Origin: Maribacter zhoushanensis
GTDB taxonomy: Bacteria; Bacteroidota; Bacteroidia; Flavobacteriales; Flavobacteriaceae
DNA: 64,000 nucleotides
NCBI RefSeq assembly: GCF_029350975.1
Contig: NZ_JARKMR010000003.1
Coordinates: 105,908-169,907, forward strand
Reading direction: 5' to 3'
Shown here: piece after piece, positions 1 through 8,699 of the stretch
Layout of the letters: each line of letters starts with the position of its first letter
How positions within the stretch are numbered: the stretch's first letter is position 1
Translations under genes and position numbers: made by a program
The notes under the pieces: generated by a model
What the model was told of the DNA's origin: nothing
Database searches by the model: none
What the model saw: only the letters and a program-made list of their open reading frames with translations

Positions 1-571
1 CGGCATATTCGGTCCCGATGATATCTTTACTGATACTGGTTTTAATATAAGCACTAGCTAGGTTATTGGCTACTAGTTCTGCCTTTTCAGTATCTGCACA
101 AGCAATGGTCAAGTATGATAGACGCTCCATGGCTACTTCTTCAGCATGGCATGGACCGGTAATAACACCAATATGTTCAAAAGGAATTTCATACGTATTA
201 TGAAAATGCTCCCCAACTATCAATCCTGATTCTGGTACAATACCTTTAATTGCCGAAAAGATAATTTTATCCTTCAAACAAGCCGTTAATTTTTCTAATT
301 CTCCAACTAAAAAAGCAGAAGGTATCGCGAAAATTAAAACATCTGCATAATTGACTGCTTCGTTAATATCATTCGTCAAGAACAGTTGCTCTGATTTAAA
401 TTCTACCGAAGTAAGATAATTTGGGTTGTGTTTTTGAGTTTTAATGTGCTCAATAGCATCGGTATTACGCATGTACCAACCTATCTCTTCTTGATTGTTA
501 GTTAGCATTTTTACAATAGCCGTAGCCCAACTTCCTCCACCTAAAACCGCAAATTTCGCATTCTCGTTCAT
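1..571 (-). CDS. gpsA: Glycerol-3-phosphate dehydrogenase [NAD(P)+], 3' end cut by window
   Basis: The first 190 codons of a cytosolic enzyme that reduces dihydroxyacetone phosphate to sn-glycerol 3-phosphate, the backbone precursor of phospholipids. I read it directly from the minus strand; the start ATG is at 571. Seen: an N-terminal Rossmann motif GGGSWATA at residues 11-18, then the family stretches AIPSAFL, SAIKGIVPES and ITGPCHAEEVA. The family usually has Ser where GPCHAEE has Cys. The family is about 330 residues long, so roughly 140 C-terminal residues lie beyond the left edge. The neighbour at 681 is divergent, with 109 bp between the two starts. Identification is firm; the C-terminal half could not be inspected. 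Confidence 0.93.
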   Translation of the reverse strand, partial: MNENAKFAVLGGGSWATAIVKMLTNNQEEIGWYMRNTDAIEHIKTQKHNPNYLTSVEFKSEQLFLTNDINEAVNYADVLIFAIPSAFLVGELEKLTACLKDKIIFSAIKGIVPESGLIVGEHFHNTYEIPFEHIGVITGPCHAEEVAMERLSYLTIACADTEKAELVANNLASAYIKTSISKDIIGTEYA

Positions 572-680
572 AGTGTAAATTTACCAATTATTTGCATGAT
601 CATAATATGATTAGAATCAGTCTTGTAAAATTTTGGCATGGAGATTGTTTCTAGGTAGATAACCTATTAAATGAAATCTT

Positions 681-1595
681 ATGAAAACACTAAAACTACT
701 TACAGGATATTTCCTATTGGCAACTTTAATGGTTTCTTGTTATACAGAAGTAATTATTGAAGATGATTTTATAGAAGAGTCGGCATTTAATACCGACCAA
801 GTTTTACAGAGTTATGATTTATGGTATGTAGATATTAATGCTACTAGAGGTAATGGTGAAGTACCATTTCTACAAAGGGCATTTACGGTTTCTTTTGACC
901 GGGGAGTATTGTATGCAAATAATAATATTGTAGGTATTGGTAAAACAGGTGGCGGCTATGGTATTGATGTAGGAACTTATGGAACGTTAAGAGGTACTGT
1001 AGATATAAATCATGATATTGATGGCTCTTGGTTTTTAGAAGTTTATGCGGTAAACAATAATACCATAGAGTTGTATGATGCCAGTACAGATACTTCATAT
1101 TACTTAAAAGGGTACCAAATAAATAATTTTGATTATGACATGGTTTTCTATGATAACATAAATTATTTCATTCAAGAATATGATGCTTGGGAGAAAATTT
1201 ATACCAGTGAAACAGGTGCGTTAAATGATTTTGATAATGAAAATTATTTACAGTTTTTACCAAGATATTTTAGGTCTTCTTTAAATGCACCAAACTCTAG
1301 TATTTCAAATCTACGATGGGATTTTGAAGGTGATTACCAAGTCTTTAATGTTCAAGGGGATAATTCATTGAAAACCCTGACTTTGGATTATGATTTCTTT
1401 GGTAATGACTATTTTGAATTATACGTTATTAACGATAATACCATAGAATTATATCATCCAGAAAGTGGCACAATATATGAGTTTAGAGGTAGAGGGTATC
1501 AAGAATATTTGAAGTCTGGAAAAGGTACAGAGAGTAAGAAAAGAATTAAAACTTCTAACCCTACAATGAACGTAGAGCGGAAGAAGGCAAAATAG
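681..1595 (+). CDS. Predicted lipoprotein with two copies of a ~110-residue domain
   Basis: Function not recognised. The 304-residue product begins with a lipoprotein signal peptide (lipobox LMVSC, lipidated Cys20), so it should be anchored in the envelope. The mature part contains two diverged copies of one module, at about residues 43-150 and 165-275. Each starts with a YD-x-W motif and ends in nearly the same strand pair: NNTIELYDASTDTSYYLKGYQ in the first and NDNTIELYHPESGTIYEFRG in the second. The end is rich in Lys and Arg. It looks like an all-beta extracellular protein. It is followed by an intrinsic terminator and stands alone as a transcription unit, divergent from gpsA. Confidence 0.75.
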   Translation: MKTLKLLTGYFLLATLMVSCYTEVIIEDDFIEESAFNTDQVLQSYDLWYVDINATRGNGEVPFLQRAFTVSFDRGVLYANNNIVGIGKTGGGYGIDVGTYGTLRGTVDINHDIDGSWFLEVYAVNNNTIELYDASTDTSYYLKGYQINNFDYDMVFYDNINYFIQEYDAWEKIYTSETGALNDFDNENYLQFLPRYFRSSLNAPNSSISNLRWDFEGDYQVFNVQGDNSLKTLTLDYDFFGNDYFELYVINDNTIELYHPESGTIYEFRGRGYQEYLKSGKGTESKKRIKTSNPTMNVERKKAK

Positions 1596-1617
1596 TTTTT
1601 AGGTTGATTGTCTCAAG

Positions 1618-1652
1618 AGTGCCCTGTCAAAATATTTGCAGGGCACTTTTTT
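1618..1652 (+). terminator. Rho-independent terminator
   Basis: A perfect 9-bp stem (AGTGCCCTG / CAGGGCACT) with a 12-nt loop is followed by six T residues. It ends transcription of the lipoprotein gene at 681 and abuts the stop codon of the convergent DUF421 gene. There is no T-tract in the other direction. Confidence 0.85.
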
Positions 1653-2178
1653 ATGCGTCATCCTTAACATCTTCCATAATTATAGAATCTACTTCTCTAA
1701 GCGTATCTGTGTGAAGAACAGAAATATCTCCCGTAGTTTCAAATACCACGGCTTTTACTTCAGAAAGCTGTAAAACATTTGCTTCACGTAATTTCCCCAT
1801 TAAATCAGCTTGGCTCACTAAAGCTTTCTTTAAATTGTTTTTTAAGATAGTGCCATTTTTCATTAACAAAATAGGGGTGTTGGTCATAACTTTCTGTGCA
1901 GAATTAGATGATGACAGTAATTTGGCGAACAATGCTTGTAGACCTGCAAGTAGGGCAATAGAAACCATAGCAGGCATTAAGCTAGATACTGGCTTGTTAA
2001 CCGCATCTGCTAAAATTGATCCCATGGCAATAGTTACGGCAAAGTCAAAACTTGTCATTTTTGCAAAAGTTCTTTTACCGGTTACCCTAGTAATGAACAT
2101 CATGTATAAATAGATGAAAACTGCTGCAATACAAATTTGAAAAACAGTTTTGAAAGTAAGTGGGTCAAAAATTTCCAT
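1651..2178 (-). CDS. DUF421 (YetF-type) membrane protein
   Basis: A 175-residue integral membrane protein. The N-terminal half has about three hydrophobic segments (residues ~13-30, 45-60 and 65-85), with the family-typical cytoplasmic stretch VTGKRTFAKMTSFDF and then AVTIAMGSILAD between them. The C-terminal half is the small soluble YetF-like domain (ILLMKNGTILKNNLKKALVS, then AVVFETTGDISVL). The architecture and length match DUF421 proteins; their biochemical role is poorly known, although some members affect spore germination or stress responses in Bacillus. The gene is monocistronic and convergent with the preceding lipoprotein gene. Family assignment is firm; function is not assigned. 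Confidence 0.85.
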   Translation of the reverse strand: MEIFDPLTFKTVFQICIAAVFIYLYMMFITRVTGKRTFAKMTSFDFAVTIAMGSILADAVNKPVSSLMPAMVSIALLAGLQALFAKLLSSSNSAQKVMTNTPILLMKNGTILKNNLKKALVSQADLMGKLREANVLQLSEVKAVVFETTGDISVLHTDTLREVDSIIMEDVKDDA

Positions 2179-2300
2179 GGTTGAATTTTAGAGGTTGTAC
2201 ACTTTATTTAAGAGTTGAAAAAGTGCATGCATTATGCTTTGCTAAAATTAACACGGTATGGTTTTAATTGTTTCCTCTATTGATTATAATTCTATTGCAA

Positions 2301-3149
2301 TTAATTAGTTTGAAGTCTTTTTTTAAATGCAGATGGATTTTCTCCCGTTACCTTCTTAAAAGTTCTGTTGAAGTAAGACAGACTTTCAAATCCGCATTCA
2401 AAACAGGTTTCGCTCACATTTTTTCCGTTTAGTAATAAACGTTGCGATTGGCTGATGCGATATTGATTTAAGAATTCAATAAAAGTACTACCGGTCGCTT
2501 TTTTAAAGTAGCGACAAAAAGCAGGTTTGGTCAAGTTGCAGAACTTAGCAACTTCATCTACAGATATTTTACCCTGGTAACGTTCATCGATCAAGGCATA
2601 AATATCACGAATTCTACTTTGCTCCTTTTTACTGTACCTGTTCTTATAAGGTTTTTTATGTAGTAGTTCAAATTCATTGCTTTGAGAAAGTCTTTTAAGA
2701 ATATTCATGATAGCCATAAAATATTCAAAAGGCTTTAGGGTGTGAAGTTCTTTTAATAATTCGCCCACCACTTTTTTAGTTTCTCCGTGAAAAGCAATTC
2801 CGTATCTGGATAGATCCAATAATCTATTCAAGTTTTTCAATTCAGGAATAGGGTCTACAAAAGTATCTTTAAAAGTAGGTTTAATATGTAAAACCTCTTC
2901 GCGATAGGTAGTCTTAACACCGTAGTCAAAATTTAGATGTGGTATGTTAGAACCAATAAGAACCAAATCTGTTTCTTCATACTCAGAAATGTGGTCTCCT
3001 ACATGTCTTGTGCCGTTGGCGCCTTCAATATATACCAGTTCATATTCCGGATGAAAATGCCAATAAAAAAGATGGCTCAGCTTGGGGTCGTGTAATAGCC
3101 TAAACGGACTTTTAGAAGCGGGGTCAATAGTTTCTAGTTCTACCTTCAT
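2301..3149 (-). CDS. AraC-family transcriptional regulator with N-terminal cupin
   Basis: A 282-residue DNA-binding regulator. Residues ~15-110 form a cupin-like ligand-binding domain (WHFHPEYELVYIEGANGTRH). Residues ~180-280 hold the double helix-turn-helix of AraC/XylS proteins: the first around DEVAKFCNLTKPAFCRYFKK, the second around SETCFECGFESLSYFNRTFK, ending in the usual TGENPSAFKK. It is transcribed away from the phytanoyl-CoA dioxygenase gene at 3296, and three TCAA-type repeats lie in the 146-bp gap between them. A local, ligand-responsive control of that oxygenase is therefore the simplest inference. The ligand is unknown; relatives in this phylum often sense sugars or aromatic compounds. 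Confidence 0.9.
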   Translation of the reverse strand: MKVELETIDPASKSPFRLLHDPKLSHLFYWHFHPEYELVYIEGANGTRHVGDHISEYEETDLVLIGSNIPHLNFDYGVKTTYREEVLHIKPTFKDTFVDPIPELKNLNRLLDLSRYGIAFHGETKKVVGELLKELHTLKPFEYFMAIMNILKRLSQSNEFELLHKKPYKNRYSKKEQSRIRDIYALIDERYQGKISVDEVAKFCNLTKPAFCRYFKKATGSTFIEFLNQYRISQSQRLLLNGKNVSETCFECGFESLSYFNRTFKKVTGENPSAFKKRLQTN

Positions 3150-3202
3150 AAGATTAAATGTAACAAAATTGCAGTTAAATTTAATGAGGCGTGCCTAAAA
3201 AA

Positions 3203-3231
3203 TCAATATTGTTCAAATTATGGTCAATATT
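3203..3231. promoter_or_regulatory. Candidate AraC-type operator (direct repeats, 21-bp period)
   Basis: TCAATATT occurs at 3203-3210 and again at 3224-3231 in the same orientation, a 21-bp period. A degraded copy, TCAAATTA, sits between them at 3213-3220. Direct half-sites two helical turns apart are the classical AraC-family arrangement. The repeats lie in the intergenic region shared by the AraC gene and the dioxygenase gene. Binding is inferred. Confidence 0.45.
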
Positions 3232-3295
3232 ACGGTAGTTCAAGTTGCTAACGCTCAGTAGTTTTATAAAATACTTCAACCTTAAATTTTATACG

Positions 3296-4270
3296 ATGCA
3301 ACAGACAAATAATAAAGTTGAGCAGGGAAATAAAGCACATAAAGATAAACCCGGTAATCCATCAACAGCAACCAGTAGTAAGAAAAAATTGAACGATAGA
3401 TCAAATGGTAAACCACTTCGAGCACTCAGCGAAGAGGATTGGAAGTTTTGGTTAGAGAATGGTTATATAGTAATAAATAATGCGGTGTCTTTAGAGCAAG
3501 CAAAGGCAACTGCAGATTTTCTTTGGGAGTTTGACGAAAAGAGCCCTACGGATTCTTCAACCTGGTACGCTCCACCAAGGGCAGAAATGAAAATGAAAGA
3601 ACTAATGGGAACGGGAATGGTTGAGGTTTATAACCATCAACATTTATGGAACAATAGACAGACCCAAAGAGTATATGATGCTTTTGTAGATGTTTGGGGA
3701 ACAGAAAAGCTTTGGGTTACAATAGATCGGGCAAATTTAAATTTCCCGTTACCACCAGGAGTAGACAAGAAAGGATTTATACATTGGGATTATGATCCGG
3801 AAACCAAGCCACAAAATGTCCAAGGAGTATTGGCATTAGCTGACCAAGATGATGAGAATATGGGAGGCTTTCAATGTATACCGTGGTTGTATCGCAATTA
3901 CAATTCTTGGAAACTGACACAACCAGAAGACCGCGATCGTTTTCAGCCTTCATTAGATGGTTTAGAAGATAAAATTGTAAAAGTGAAAATGAAGGCTGGC
4001 GATCTGTTAATTTTTAACAGTACGGAACCCCATGGCATTAGACCAAATAAGTCTAAGGATAAAGTTAGAATTGCACAATACATTTCAATGATGCCTGCCG
4101 AGCCAGAAAATGAAGAAATGCGTAATTGGAGAGTTAATTCTTGGAAGAACAAAATTGCACCAGAAGGATATGCTTTTCCGGGCGATCCACGTAAATGGGA
4201 GCAAACCAAATATGATACTGCTAAATTATCACCTTTGGGAGAGAAATTATTGGGATTAAAAGCCTGGTAG
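3296..4270 (+). CDS. Phytanoyl-CoA dioxygenase (PhyH) family protein
   Basis: A non-heme Fe(II)/2-oxoglutarate-dependent oxygenase of 324 residues. I start it at the ATG at 3296, because the longer frame depends on a TTG and adds residues that overlap the likely promoter. The first ~35 residues are polar and probably disordered. The iron-binding facial triad is visible as H163-W-D165 (in GFIHWDYD) and His246 (in EPHGIRP), followed by an Arg in KVRIAQY suited to the 2-oxoglutarate carboxylate. Substrates of bacterial PhyH proteins are diverse and cannot be read from the sequence. The divergent AraC gene at 2301 is the likely regulator, which points to an inducible catabolic or modification role. 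Confidence 0.85.
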   Translation: MQQTNNKVEQGNKAHKDKPGNPSTATSSKKKLNDRSNGKPLRALSEEDWKFWLENGYIVINNAVSLEQAKATADFLWEFDEKSPTDSSTWYAPPRAEMKMKELMGTGMVEVYNHQHLWNNRQTQRVYDAFVDVWGTEKLWVTIDRANLNFPLPPGVDKKGFIHWDYDPETKPQNVQGVLALADQDDENMGGFQCIPWLYRNYNSWKLTQPEDRDRFQPSLDGLEDKIVKVKMKAGDLLIFNSTEPHGIRPNKSKDKVRIAQYISMMPAEPENEEMRNWRVNSWKNKIAPEGYAFPGDPRKWEQTKYDTAKLSPLGEKLLGLKAW

Positions 4271-4324
4271 ACAGATAATATGGTAATATTATGTTAGTTA
4301 GTGGCGAGGCCGGTAAATATGACT

Positions 4325-4332
4325 TATTTTTG
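4325..4332 (+). promoter_or_regulatory. Flavobacterial -7 promoter box (TATTTTTG)
   Basis: An exact TAnnTTTG match 20 bp upstream of the SulP start codon. No TTG is found at the usual 17-23 bp upstream of it, so the assignment rests on the -7 box alone. Confidence 0.4.
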
Positions 4333-4352
4333 CGCCCTTAAATTCATCGAGC

Positions 4353-5984
4353 ATGCAGAAGTACCTCAATATTTTCGATTTCAATCAGAAAGTAGATTAT
4401 AAAAATGAAATTTTAGCGGGATTAACGGTTGCAATGACAATGATTCCAGAATCGTTGATGTTTGCCATACTTGCAGGGTTTTCACCATTGGTAGGTTTGT
4501 ACGGTGCATTTATAATGGGCTTGGTGACCGCAATTTTCGGTGGAAGACCTGGTTTAATTTCTGGTGGAGCAGGAGCTACCGTAGTTGTTTTAATGGCATT
4601 AATGAACTCTCATGGTTTAGAATATGTTTTTGCGGCAGTTGCCTTGGCAGGTGTTTTTCAATTGATTGTAGGATTTTTAAAGTTAGGAAAGTTCATTCGT
4701 TTGGTTCCACAGCCGGTAATGTTTGGGTTTGTGAACGGTTTGGCCATTATTATATTTATGGCGCAAATGGATCAATTTAAAGTTGGTGTGGGTGATGCTG
4801 CAGTTTGGCTAACAGGTGCTACATTGTATACTATGGTAGGTTTGGTGTTGTTCACTATTGCAATAATTGTTTTTGTTCCTAAACTTACCAAAGCGGTACC
4901 CGCTTCGTTAATAGGAATCATTGTTGTGTTTCTAGTAGTGTACTTTTTAGATATTGAGACCAAACAAGTAGTAGATATTATAAATCAAGATACGTTACCA
5001 GGAGAAGAATTAAAATCGCTTAGTGGGTCTTTGCCATCTTTTCATATACCAACTATTCCCTTTACGTTAGAAGCCTTTAAAATTATATTGCCATACGGGT
5101 TAATAATGGCAGCTGTAGGTCTTACAGAAGGTCTATTGACCTTGAACTTGGTAGATGAGATTACCAATACAAAAGGTAATAGTAACAGAGAGTGTTTGGC
5201 ACAAGGTGGTGCAAATATATTGAACGGTTTCTTTGGTGGTATGGGTGGTTGCCCAATGATTGCACAGACTTTGGTCAACCTATCAGCTGGTTCTAGAGCG
5301 CGTTTATCAGGTATAATAGCTGCCTTGACCATATTGGTGATTATATTGTTTGGGGCACCGGTAATAGAATTGGTACCCATAGCTGCATTGGTTGGTGTTA
5401 TGGTTATGGTTTCTGTAGGTACGTTTGAGTGGGCAAGTTTTAAAGCTTTGAGAAGAATGCCTAGGTCAGATATTTTTGTAATGATTTTAGTTACTTTAAT
5501 TACCGTAGTACTCCACAATTTGGCATTAGCGGTATTGATAGGGGTAATCATATCTGCATTGGTATTTGCTTGGGAAAGTGCCAAGAGAATTAGAGCTAGA
5601 AAGTATGTAGATGAAAACGGGGTAAAGCATTATGAAATTTATGGACCTTTGTTCTTTGGTTCTACTACGCTTTTTAATGAAAAATTTGATGTTCAAGGTG
5701 ATCCAAGCGAAGTTATTATCGACTTTAAAGAAAGTCGCGTTTCAGATATGAGCGGTATAGAAGCTTTGAATAAGATTACCGAACGTTATGCCCAAGTGGG
5801 TAAAAAAGTTCATTTACGTCATTTGAGTAATGATTGTATACGTTTATTGGCAGCTGCAGATGATATTATAGACGTAAACGTAATGGAAGACCCTACGTAT
5901 AAGGTAATGGTAGACAAGCCTCTTTCCAAATCAAAAGTAGATGAACCAGAAACTAAAAATCCTTTTAAGTTGTGGGGCTTATAA
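4353..5984 (+). CDS. SulP-family anion transporter with STAS domain
   Basis: A 543-residue inner-membrane anion transporter. Hydrophobic segments run from about residue 15 to 415, with the SulP signature region near the N-terminus (AGLTVAMTMIPESLMFAILA, then GFSPLVGLYGA) and a Gly-rich GRPGLISGGAGATVVV segment typical of the anion-binding core. Residues ~430-520 form a cytosolic STAS domain (EVIIDFKESRVSDMSGIEAL). SulP members move sulfate, bicarbonate or dicarboxylates, commonly with Na+ or H+. The motifs here do not settle the substrate; bicarbonate or sulfate is most likely in a marine bacterium. A -7 box lies just upstream. The next gene is convergent, 9 bp after the stop. Confidence 0.9.
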   Translation: MQKYLNIFDFNQKVDYKNEILAGLTVAMTMIPESLMFAILAGFSPLVGLYGAFIMGLVTAIFGGRPGLISGGAGATVVVLMALMNSHGLEYVFAAVALAGVFQLIVGFLKLGKFIRLVPQPVMFGFVNGLAIIIFMAQMDQFKVGVGDAAVWLTGATLYTMVGLVLFTIAIIVFVPKLTKAVPASLIGIIVVFLVVYFLDIETKQVVDIINQDTLPGEELKSLSGSLPSFHIPTIPFTLEAFKIILPYGLIMAAVGLTEGLLTLNLVDEITNTKGNSNRECLAQGGANILNGFFGGMGGCPMIAQTLVNLSAGSRARLSGIIAALTILVIILFGAPVIELVPIAALVGVMVMVSVGTFEWASFKALRRMPRSDIFVMILVTLITVVLHNLALAVLIGVIISALVFAWESAKRIRARKYVDENGVKHYEIYGPLFFGSTTLFNEKFDVQGDPSEVIIDFKESRVSDMSGIEALNKITERYAQVGKKVHLRHLSNDCIRLLAAADDIIDVNVMEDPTYKVMVDKPLSKSKVDEPETKNPFKLWGL

Positions 5985-5993
5985 AACTCAAGA

Positions 5994-6269
5994 TTAGGAG
6001 TTAAAATAATAGATGGCATAGAATGCACCTATAACAATAGTTATGGAAAGAATGTAAATCCCGACCTCTTGTATACTATCTTTTTTAGCTTGGGCTATTA
6101 TTCTGTCACGCACCATTTTGCGTTCAAAATCGGTAAGTTCTTTGAAGTGTAACTTTGTTTCTTTTGTATAATCTAAATAATCTTTGCGAAGCTCTTTAAA
6201 GCTTCTACTTTTTTTAAGTAAGGCCCTGTTCGCTTTTATTACTTTCATTGGTTGTCCTCCGTATCCCAT
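5994..6269 (-). CDS. Small membrane-anchored protein of unknown function
   Basis: A 91-residue protein with a highly charged N-terminal two-thirds (KANRALLKKSRSFKELRKDY, then ELTDFERKMVRDRI) and one C-terminal hydrophobic segment (residues ~68-88), so probably a tail-anchored inner-membrane protein. I do not recognise a function. Two starts are possible: ATG at 6269, or an in-frame ATG at 6248 preceded at 8-9 nt by GGAGGA, an unusually good Shine-Dalgarno sequence for this phylum. The second start would give 84 residues beginning MKVIKANRALL. It is convergent with the SulP gene and alone on its strand. Confidence 0.65.
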   Translation of the reverse strand: MGYGGQPMKVIKANRALLKKSRSFKELRKDYLDYTKETKLHFKELTDFERKMVRDRIIAQAKKDSIQEVGIYILSITIVIGAFYAIYYFNS

Positions 6270-6430
6270 CGTTCTGTCTTTCTTATATGTAGTAAATTCT
6301 AAGGTTTTGTTACATAGAATTGAATTATTCTTATTTTTTGGACAATTCTTTTATACATTTATTGATTGTAATAGAAGATTGATTTTCCTTTTTGTACGGG
6401 AGAATTTTAATAGATTAGAGTATTAGAAAT

Positions 6431-7534
6431 ATGAAGAGTAAAGTTAGTTTGCTTATCGCAATTATTGGGTTGATTATTTTAAACAGTTGTAAGGTGGAAG
6501 AGTCAAAAAATGAGGAAGTTCTTTTTGTAGGTACCTATACCGATAATGGTAGCGAAGGTATTTATAGATTCCATCTTAATTTAGGTACCGGTGAGTTGAC
6601 AAACCAAACTTTAGCAGCCAAAATTAAAAGTCCATCATATATCGCATTTTCTCCAGATAAAAATTCTTTATATGCAGTTAGCGAGGTCAATGATTATAAA
6701 AAAGATGATGGTTCAATTACCACATTCAGGGTAAAAGATACCTCTCTTGTTTATGTGGAAGAGCAATCTACACATGGTGCACACCCATGCTTTGTTGGTG
6801 TAAGTAATGATGGCAAGCTAGTGGCTGCAGCAAACTATACCGGGGGTAATGTAGCGGTTTATAATGCTTTAGAAAATGGAAATCTAAAACCTTCTCCACA
6901 GATTATAGATCATAAAGTTTTAGATACGACGAGAAAAGCCCATGCGCACATGTCTTCATTTTTAAATGGCGAATTAATTGTGTCTGATTTAGGTCTTGAC
7001 CGAATAAAAAAGTACATCTTATCTAATGGAAAATTTATTCCAAGCAATCAGAAAGAATTAGTGGTTGCGGAAGGTGCAGGACCTAGGCATTTTGTAAGCT
7101 CTAGTGATGAAGAATTTCTTTACGTCATCAATGAATTGAATTCTACGATAACAATGTTTCAAAAAGAAGAGAGCAAGTATTATGGAAAGAAAACCTATGA
7201 TACCGTAGCATCGGATTTTGAAGGGGAGAGTTTCTGCGCAGATATTCATTTATCCCCAGATGGCAAATTTCTTTACGGTACAAATAGAGGGGAGAATACT
7301 GTAGTAATATTTAAGGTCGATAAAACTACCGGAAACTTAGAATTAGTAGGTAGGGAGTCTGTAAAGGGCGATTGGCCAAGAAACTTTACTATTGACCCTA
7401 CGGGTAAATATGTACTGGTAGCAAATCAACGTAGCAACAATATTGTTGTTTTTAATAGAAATGCAGAAAATGGCACTCTAAGTTTTGTGAGCCAGGTTGA
7501 TTTGCCTAGTCCAGTATGTTTAAAATTCTATTAA
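6431..7534 (+). CDS. Lactonase-family (7-bladed beta-propeller) lipoprotein
   Basis: A 367-residue envelope protein with a lipoprotein signal (lipobox ILNSC, Cys20), then a Pgl-type lactonase fold (PF10282 family). Repeating propeller strands are visible: VGTYTDNGSEGIYRF, IAFSPDKNSLYAVSE, VGVSNDGKLVAAANYTGGNV, HLSPDGKFLYGTNRGENTVV and FTIDPTGKYVLVANQRSNN. The family includes cytosolic 6-phosphogluconolactonase and carboxy-cis,cis-muconate cyclase. Because this copy is exported, a role on a periplasmic or external sugar lactone is more plausible than the pentose-phosphate step; substrate unknown. Its last four bases overlap the convergent thioredoxin gene. Confidence 0.82.
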   Translation: MKSKVSLLIAIIGLIILNSCKVEESKNEEVLFVGTYTDNGSEGIYRFHLNLGTGELTNQTLAAKIKSPSYIAFSPDKNSLYAVSEVNDYKKDDGSITTFRVKDTSLVYVEEQSTHGAHPCFVGVSNDGKLVAAANYTGGNVAVYNALENGNLKPSPQIIDHKVLDTTRKAHAHMSSFLNGELIVSDLGLDRIKKYILSNGKFIPSNQKELVVAEGAGPRHFVSSSDEEFLYVINELNSTITMFQKEESKYYGKKTYDTVASDFEGESFCADIHLSPDGKFLYGTNRGENTVVIFKVDKTTGNLELVGRESVKGDWPRNFTIDPTGKYVLVANQRSNNIVVFNRNAENGTLSFVSQVDLPSPVCLKFY

Positions 7535-7827
7535 TTAGATTTAATAATCTGTAATAAATCATTTTTAGGTACTACACCAGATTGTCTCCAAACCTGTTTA
7601 CCGTCTTTAAAAAGAATCATAGTAGGTACACCTCTAACTTGATATTGCGAAGCTAGAGTTTGATTTTTATCTACGTCTATTTTAACAACTTTGATAGCGT
7701 CACCCAAATCTCCTTTTACATCTTTTAAAATAGGAGCTAGTGTTTTGCATGGTCCGCACCAGTCAGCAAAAAAGTCAACTAAAACTGGAGTGTCCCCTTT
7801 AATGATATCAGAAAATGATGATTTCAT
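7531..7827 (-). CDS. trxA: Thioredoxin
   Basis: A 98-residue single-domain thioredoxin. The redox centre WCGPCK is at residues 23-28 and the cis-proline loop is RGVPTMI. There is no signal peptide, so it is a cytosolic protein-disulfide reductant. It is slightly shorter than E. coli TrxA (109 residues) at the N-terminus. A DsbA-like gene (7873) lies 45 bp upstream on the same strand and a cytochrome c gene beyond that, forming a small redox-themed set. Flavobacterial genomes carry several thioredoxins, so this need not be the main one. Confidence 0.9.
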   Translation of the reverse strand: MKSSFSDIIKGDTPVLVDFFADWCGPCKTLAPILKDVKGDLGDAIKVVKIDVDKNQTLASQYQVRGVPTMILFKDGKQVWRQSGVVPKNDLLQIIKSN

Positions 7828-7872
7828 ATCTTTTGTTTTATAAATTAATATTTTCTTTTAGCTAATGTTAAG

Positions 7873-8562
7873 TTAGCAAATTCCTGTTGATGGATCACAA
7901 CTATCACCTGTGGCAATTATTTTTAGTGGAGCCACTTGTTGAAAGGCTTCTAAAAATGCAGCAGGTGGTTGTGCACCGCTTATACCGAATTTATCGTTGA
8001 TGATAAAGAAAGGTACACTATTTACACCTCGTTGCTGGTAATGTGCTATTTCTTGCTTTACCGCATAGGCAATAGCATCATCATTTAGAGTTTTTTCTGT
8101 TTTTTCTGAGGACCAATCATATTCGGCCATAATAGCACTTAGAACGGCAACATCGTTTAAATGAAGATTTTCATCAAAATACGCTTTCATAAATCGTTCT
8201 TTTAGAGCGTCTTTAAAACCTTCTTCCCCGGCAACGTGTAAAAGTTGATGTAAGGGCAATGTGTTTACCGCCAACCATTCTTTTCCGAAGTTGAAATTAA
8301 TTCCTTCTTCTTTGCCACTTTCTTCTAATCTTTTGGTCATTTCAAGTGGTCCTTCTACACTGCCAAATTTATTAGTGAGATAGGTATCTCTATCTAACCC
8401 TTCTTTTGGTATGTTAGGGTCTAGTTGAAAAGGATGCCATTCAATTTCTATCTCTGCTCCGTCCCATTCTTTTATTGCTTTTTCTAATCTTTTCTTACCA
8501 ACATAACACCATGGGCAAGCAACATCAGAAACTATATCTATTTTTATTTTATCGTTTTGCAT
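7873..8562 (-). CDS. DsbA-family (FrnE-like) oxidoreductase
   Basis: A 229-residue thioredoxin-fold protein with an inserted helical domain. The active-site CPWC is at residues 16-19, the cis-Pro loop is NSVPFFI, and the following GISGAQP is typical of the FrnE/2-hydroxychromene-2-carboxylate isomerase-like subgroup of DSBA proteins. There is no signal peptide, so it is a cytosolic dithiol-disulfide oxidoreductase, as for FrnE. The C-terminus carries two extra cysteines (DSCDPSTGIC). It lies directly upstream of thioredoxin on the same strand, which suggests co-expression and possibly reduction by it; that coupling is inferred. Confidence 0.88.
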   Translation of the reverse strand: MQNDKIKIDIVSDVACPWCYVGKKRLEKAIKEWDGAEIEIEWHPFQLDPNIPKEGLDRDTYLTNKFGSVEGPLEMTKRLEESGKEEGINFNFGKEWLAVNTLPLHQLLHVAGEEGFKDALKERFMKAYFDENLHLNDVAVLSAIMAEYDWSSEKTEKTLNDDAIAYAVKQEIAHYQQRGVNSVPFFIINDKFGISGAQPPAAFLEAFQQVAPLKIIATGDSCDPSTGIC

Positions 8563-8640
8563 ATATGTATCGTTTAATATTTAATTGGTCGTAAAAAGTC
8601 ATGAAAACATACGCTTAAAAGTGACCATTAAAATGAAGTA

Positions 8641-8676
8641 AAAAAGAAAACCCTTTCATGTACATGAAAGGGTTTT
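8641..8676 (-). terminator. Rho-independent terminator with a perfect 30-bp palindrome
   Basis: 8647-8676 is a perfect inverted repeat (AAAACCCTTTCATG, TA, CATGAAAGGGTTTT). On the minus strand it is followed by a pyrimidine run rich in T. It lies just past the stop of the cytochrome c gene and should end that transcript before the DsbA-like gene. Confidence 0.8.
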
Positions 8677-8699
8677 CGGTATTAGGTTGGCGTTTAACT

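Noticed and set aside
3245..3295. TTG-initiated N-terminal extension of the PhyH protein
   Set aside because: It adds 17 residues with no family support, while an ATG at 3296 gives a normal product.
5042..5584. 180-codon open frame on the minus strand
   Set aside because: It lies wholly inside the SulP gene and its translation is low-complexity Thr/Ile/Asn/Ala, a mirror of the real gene's codons.
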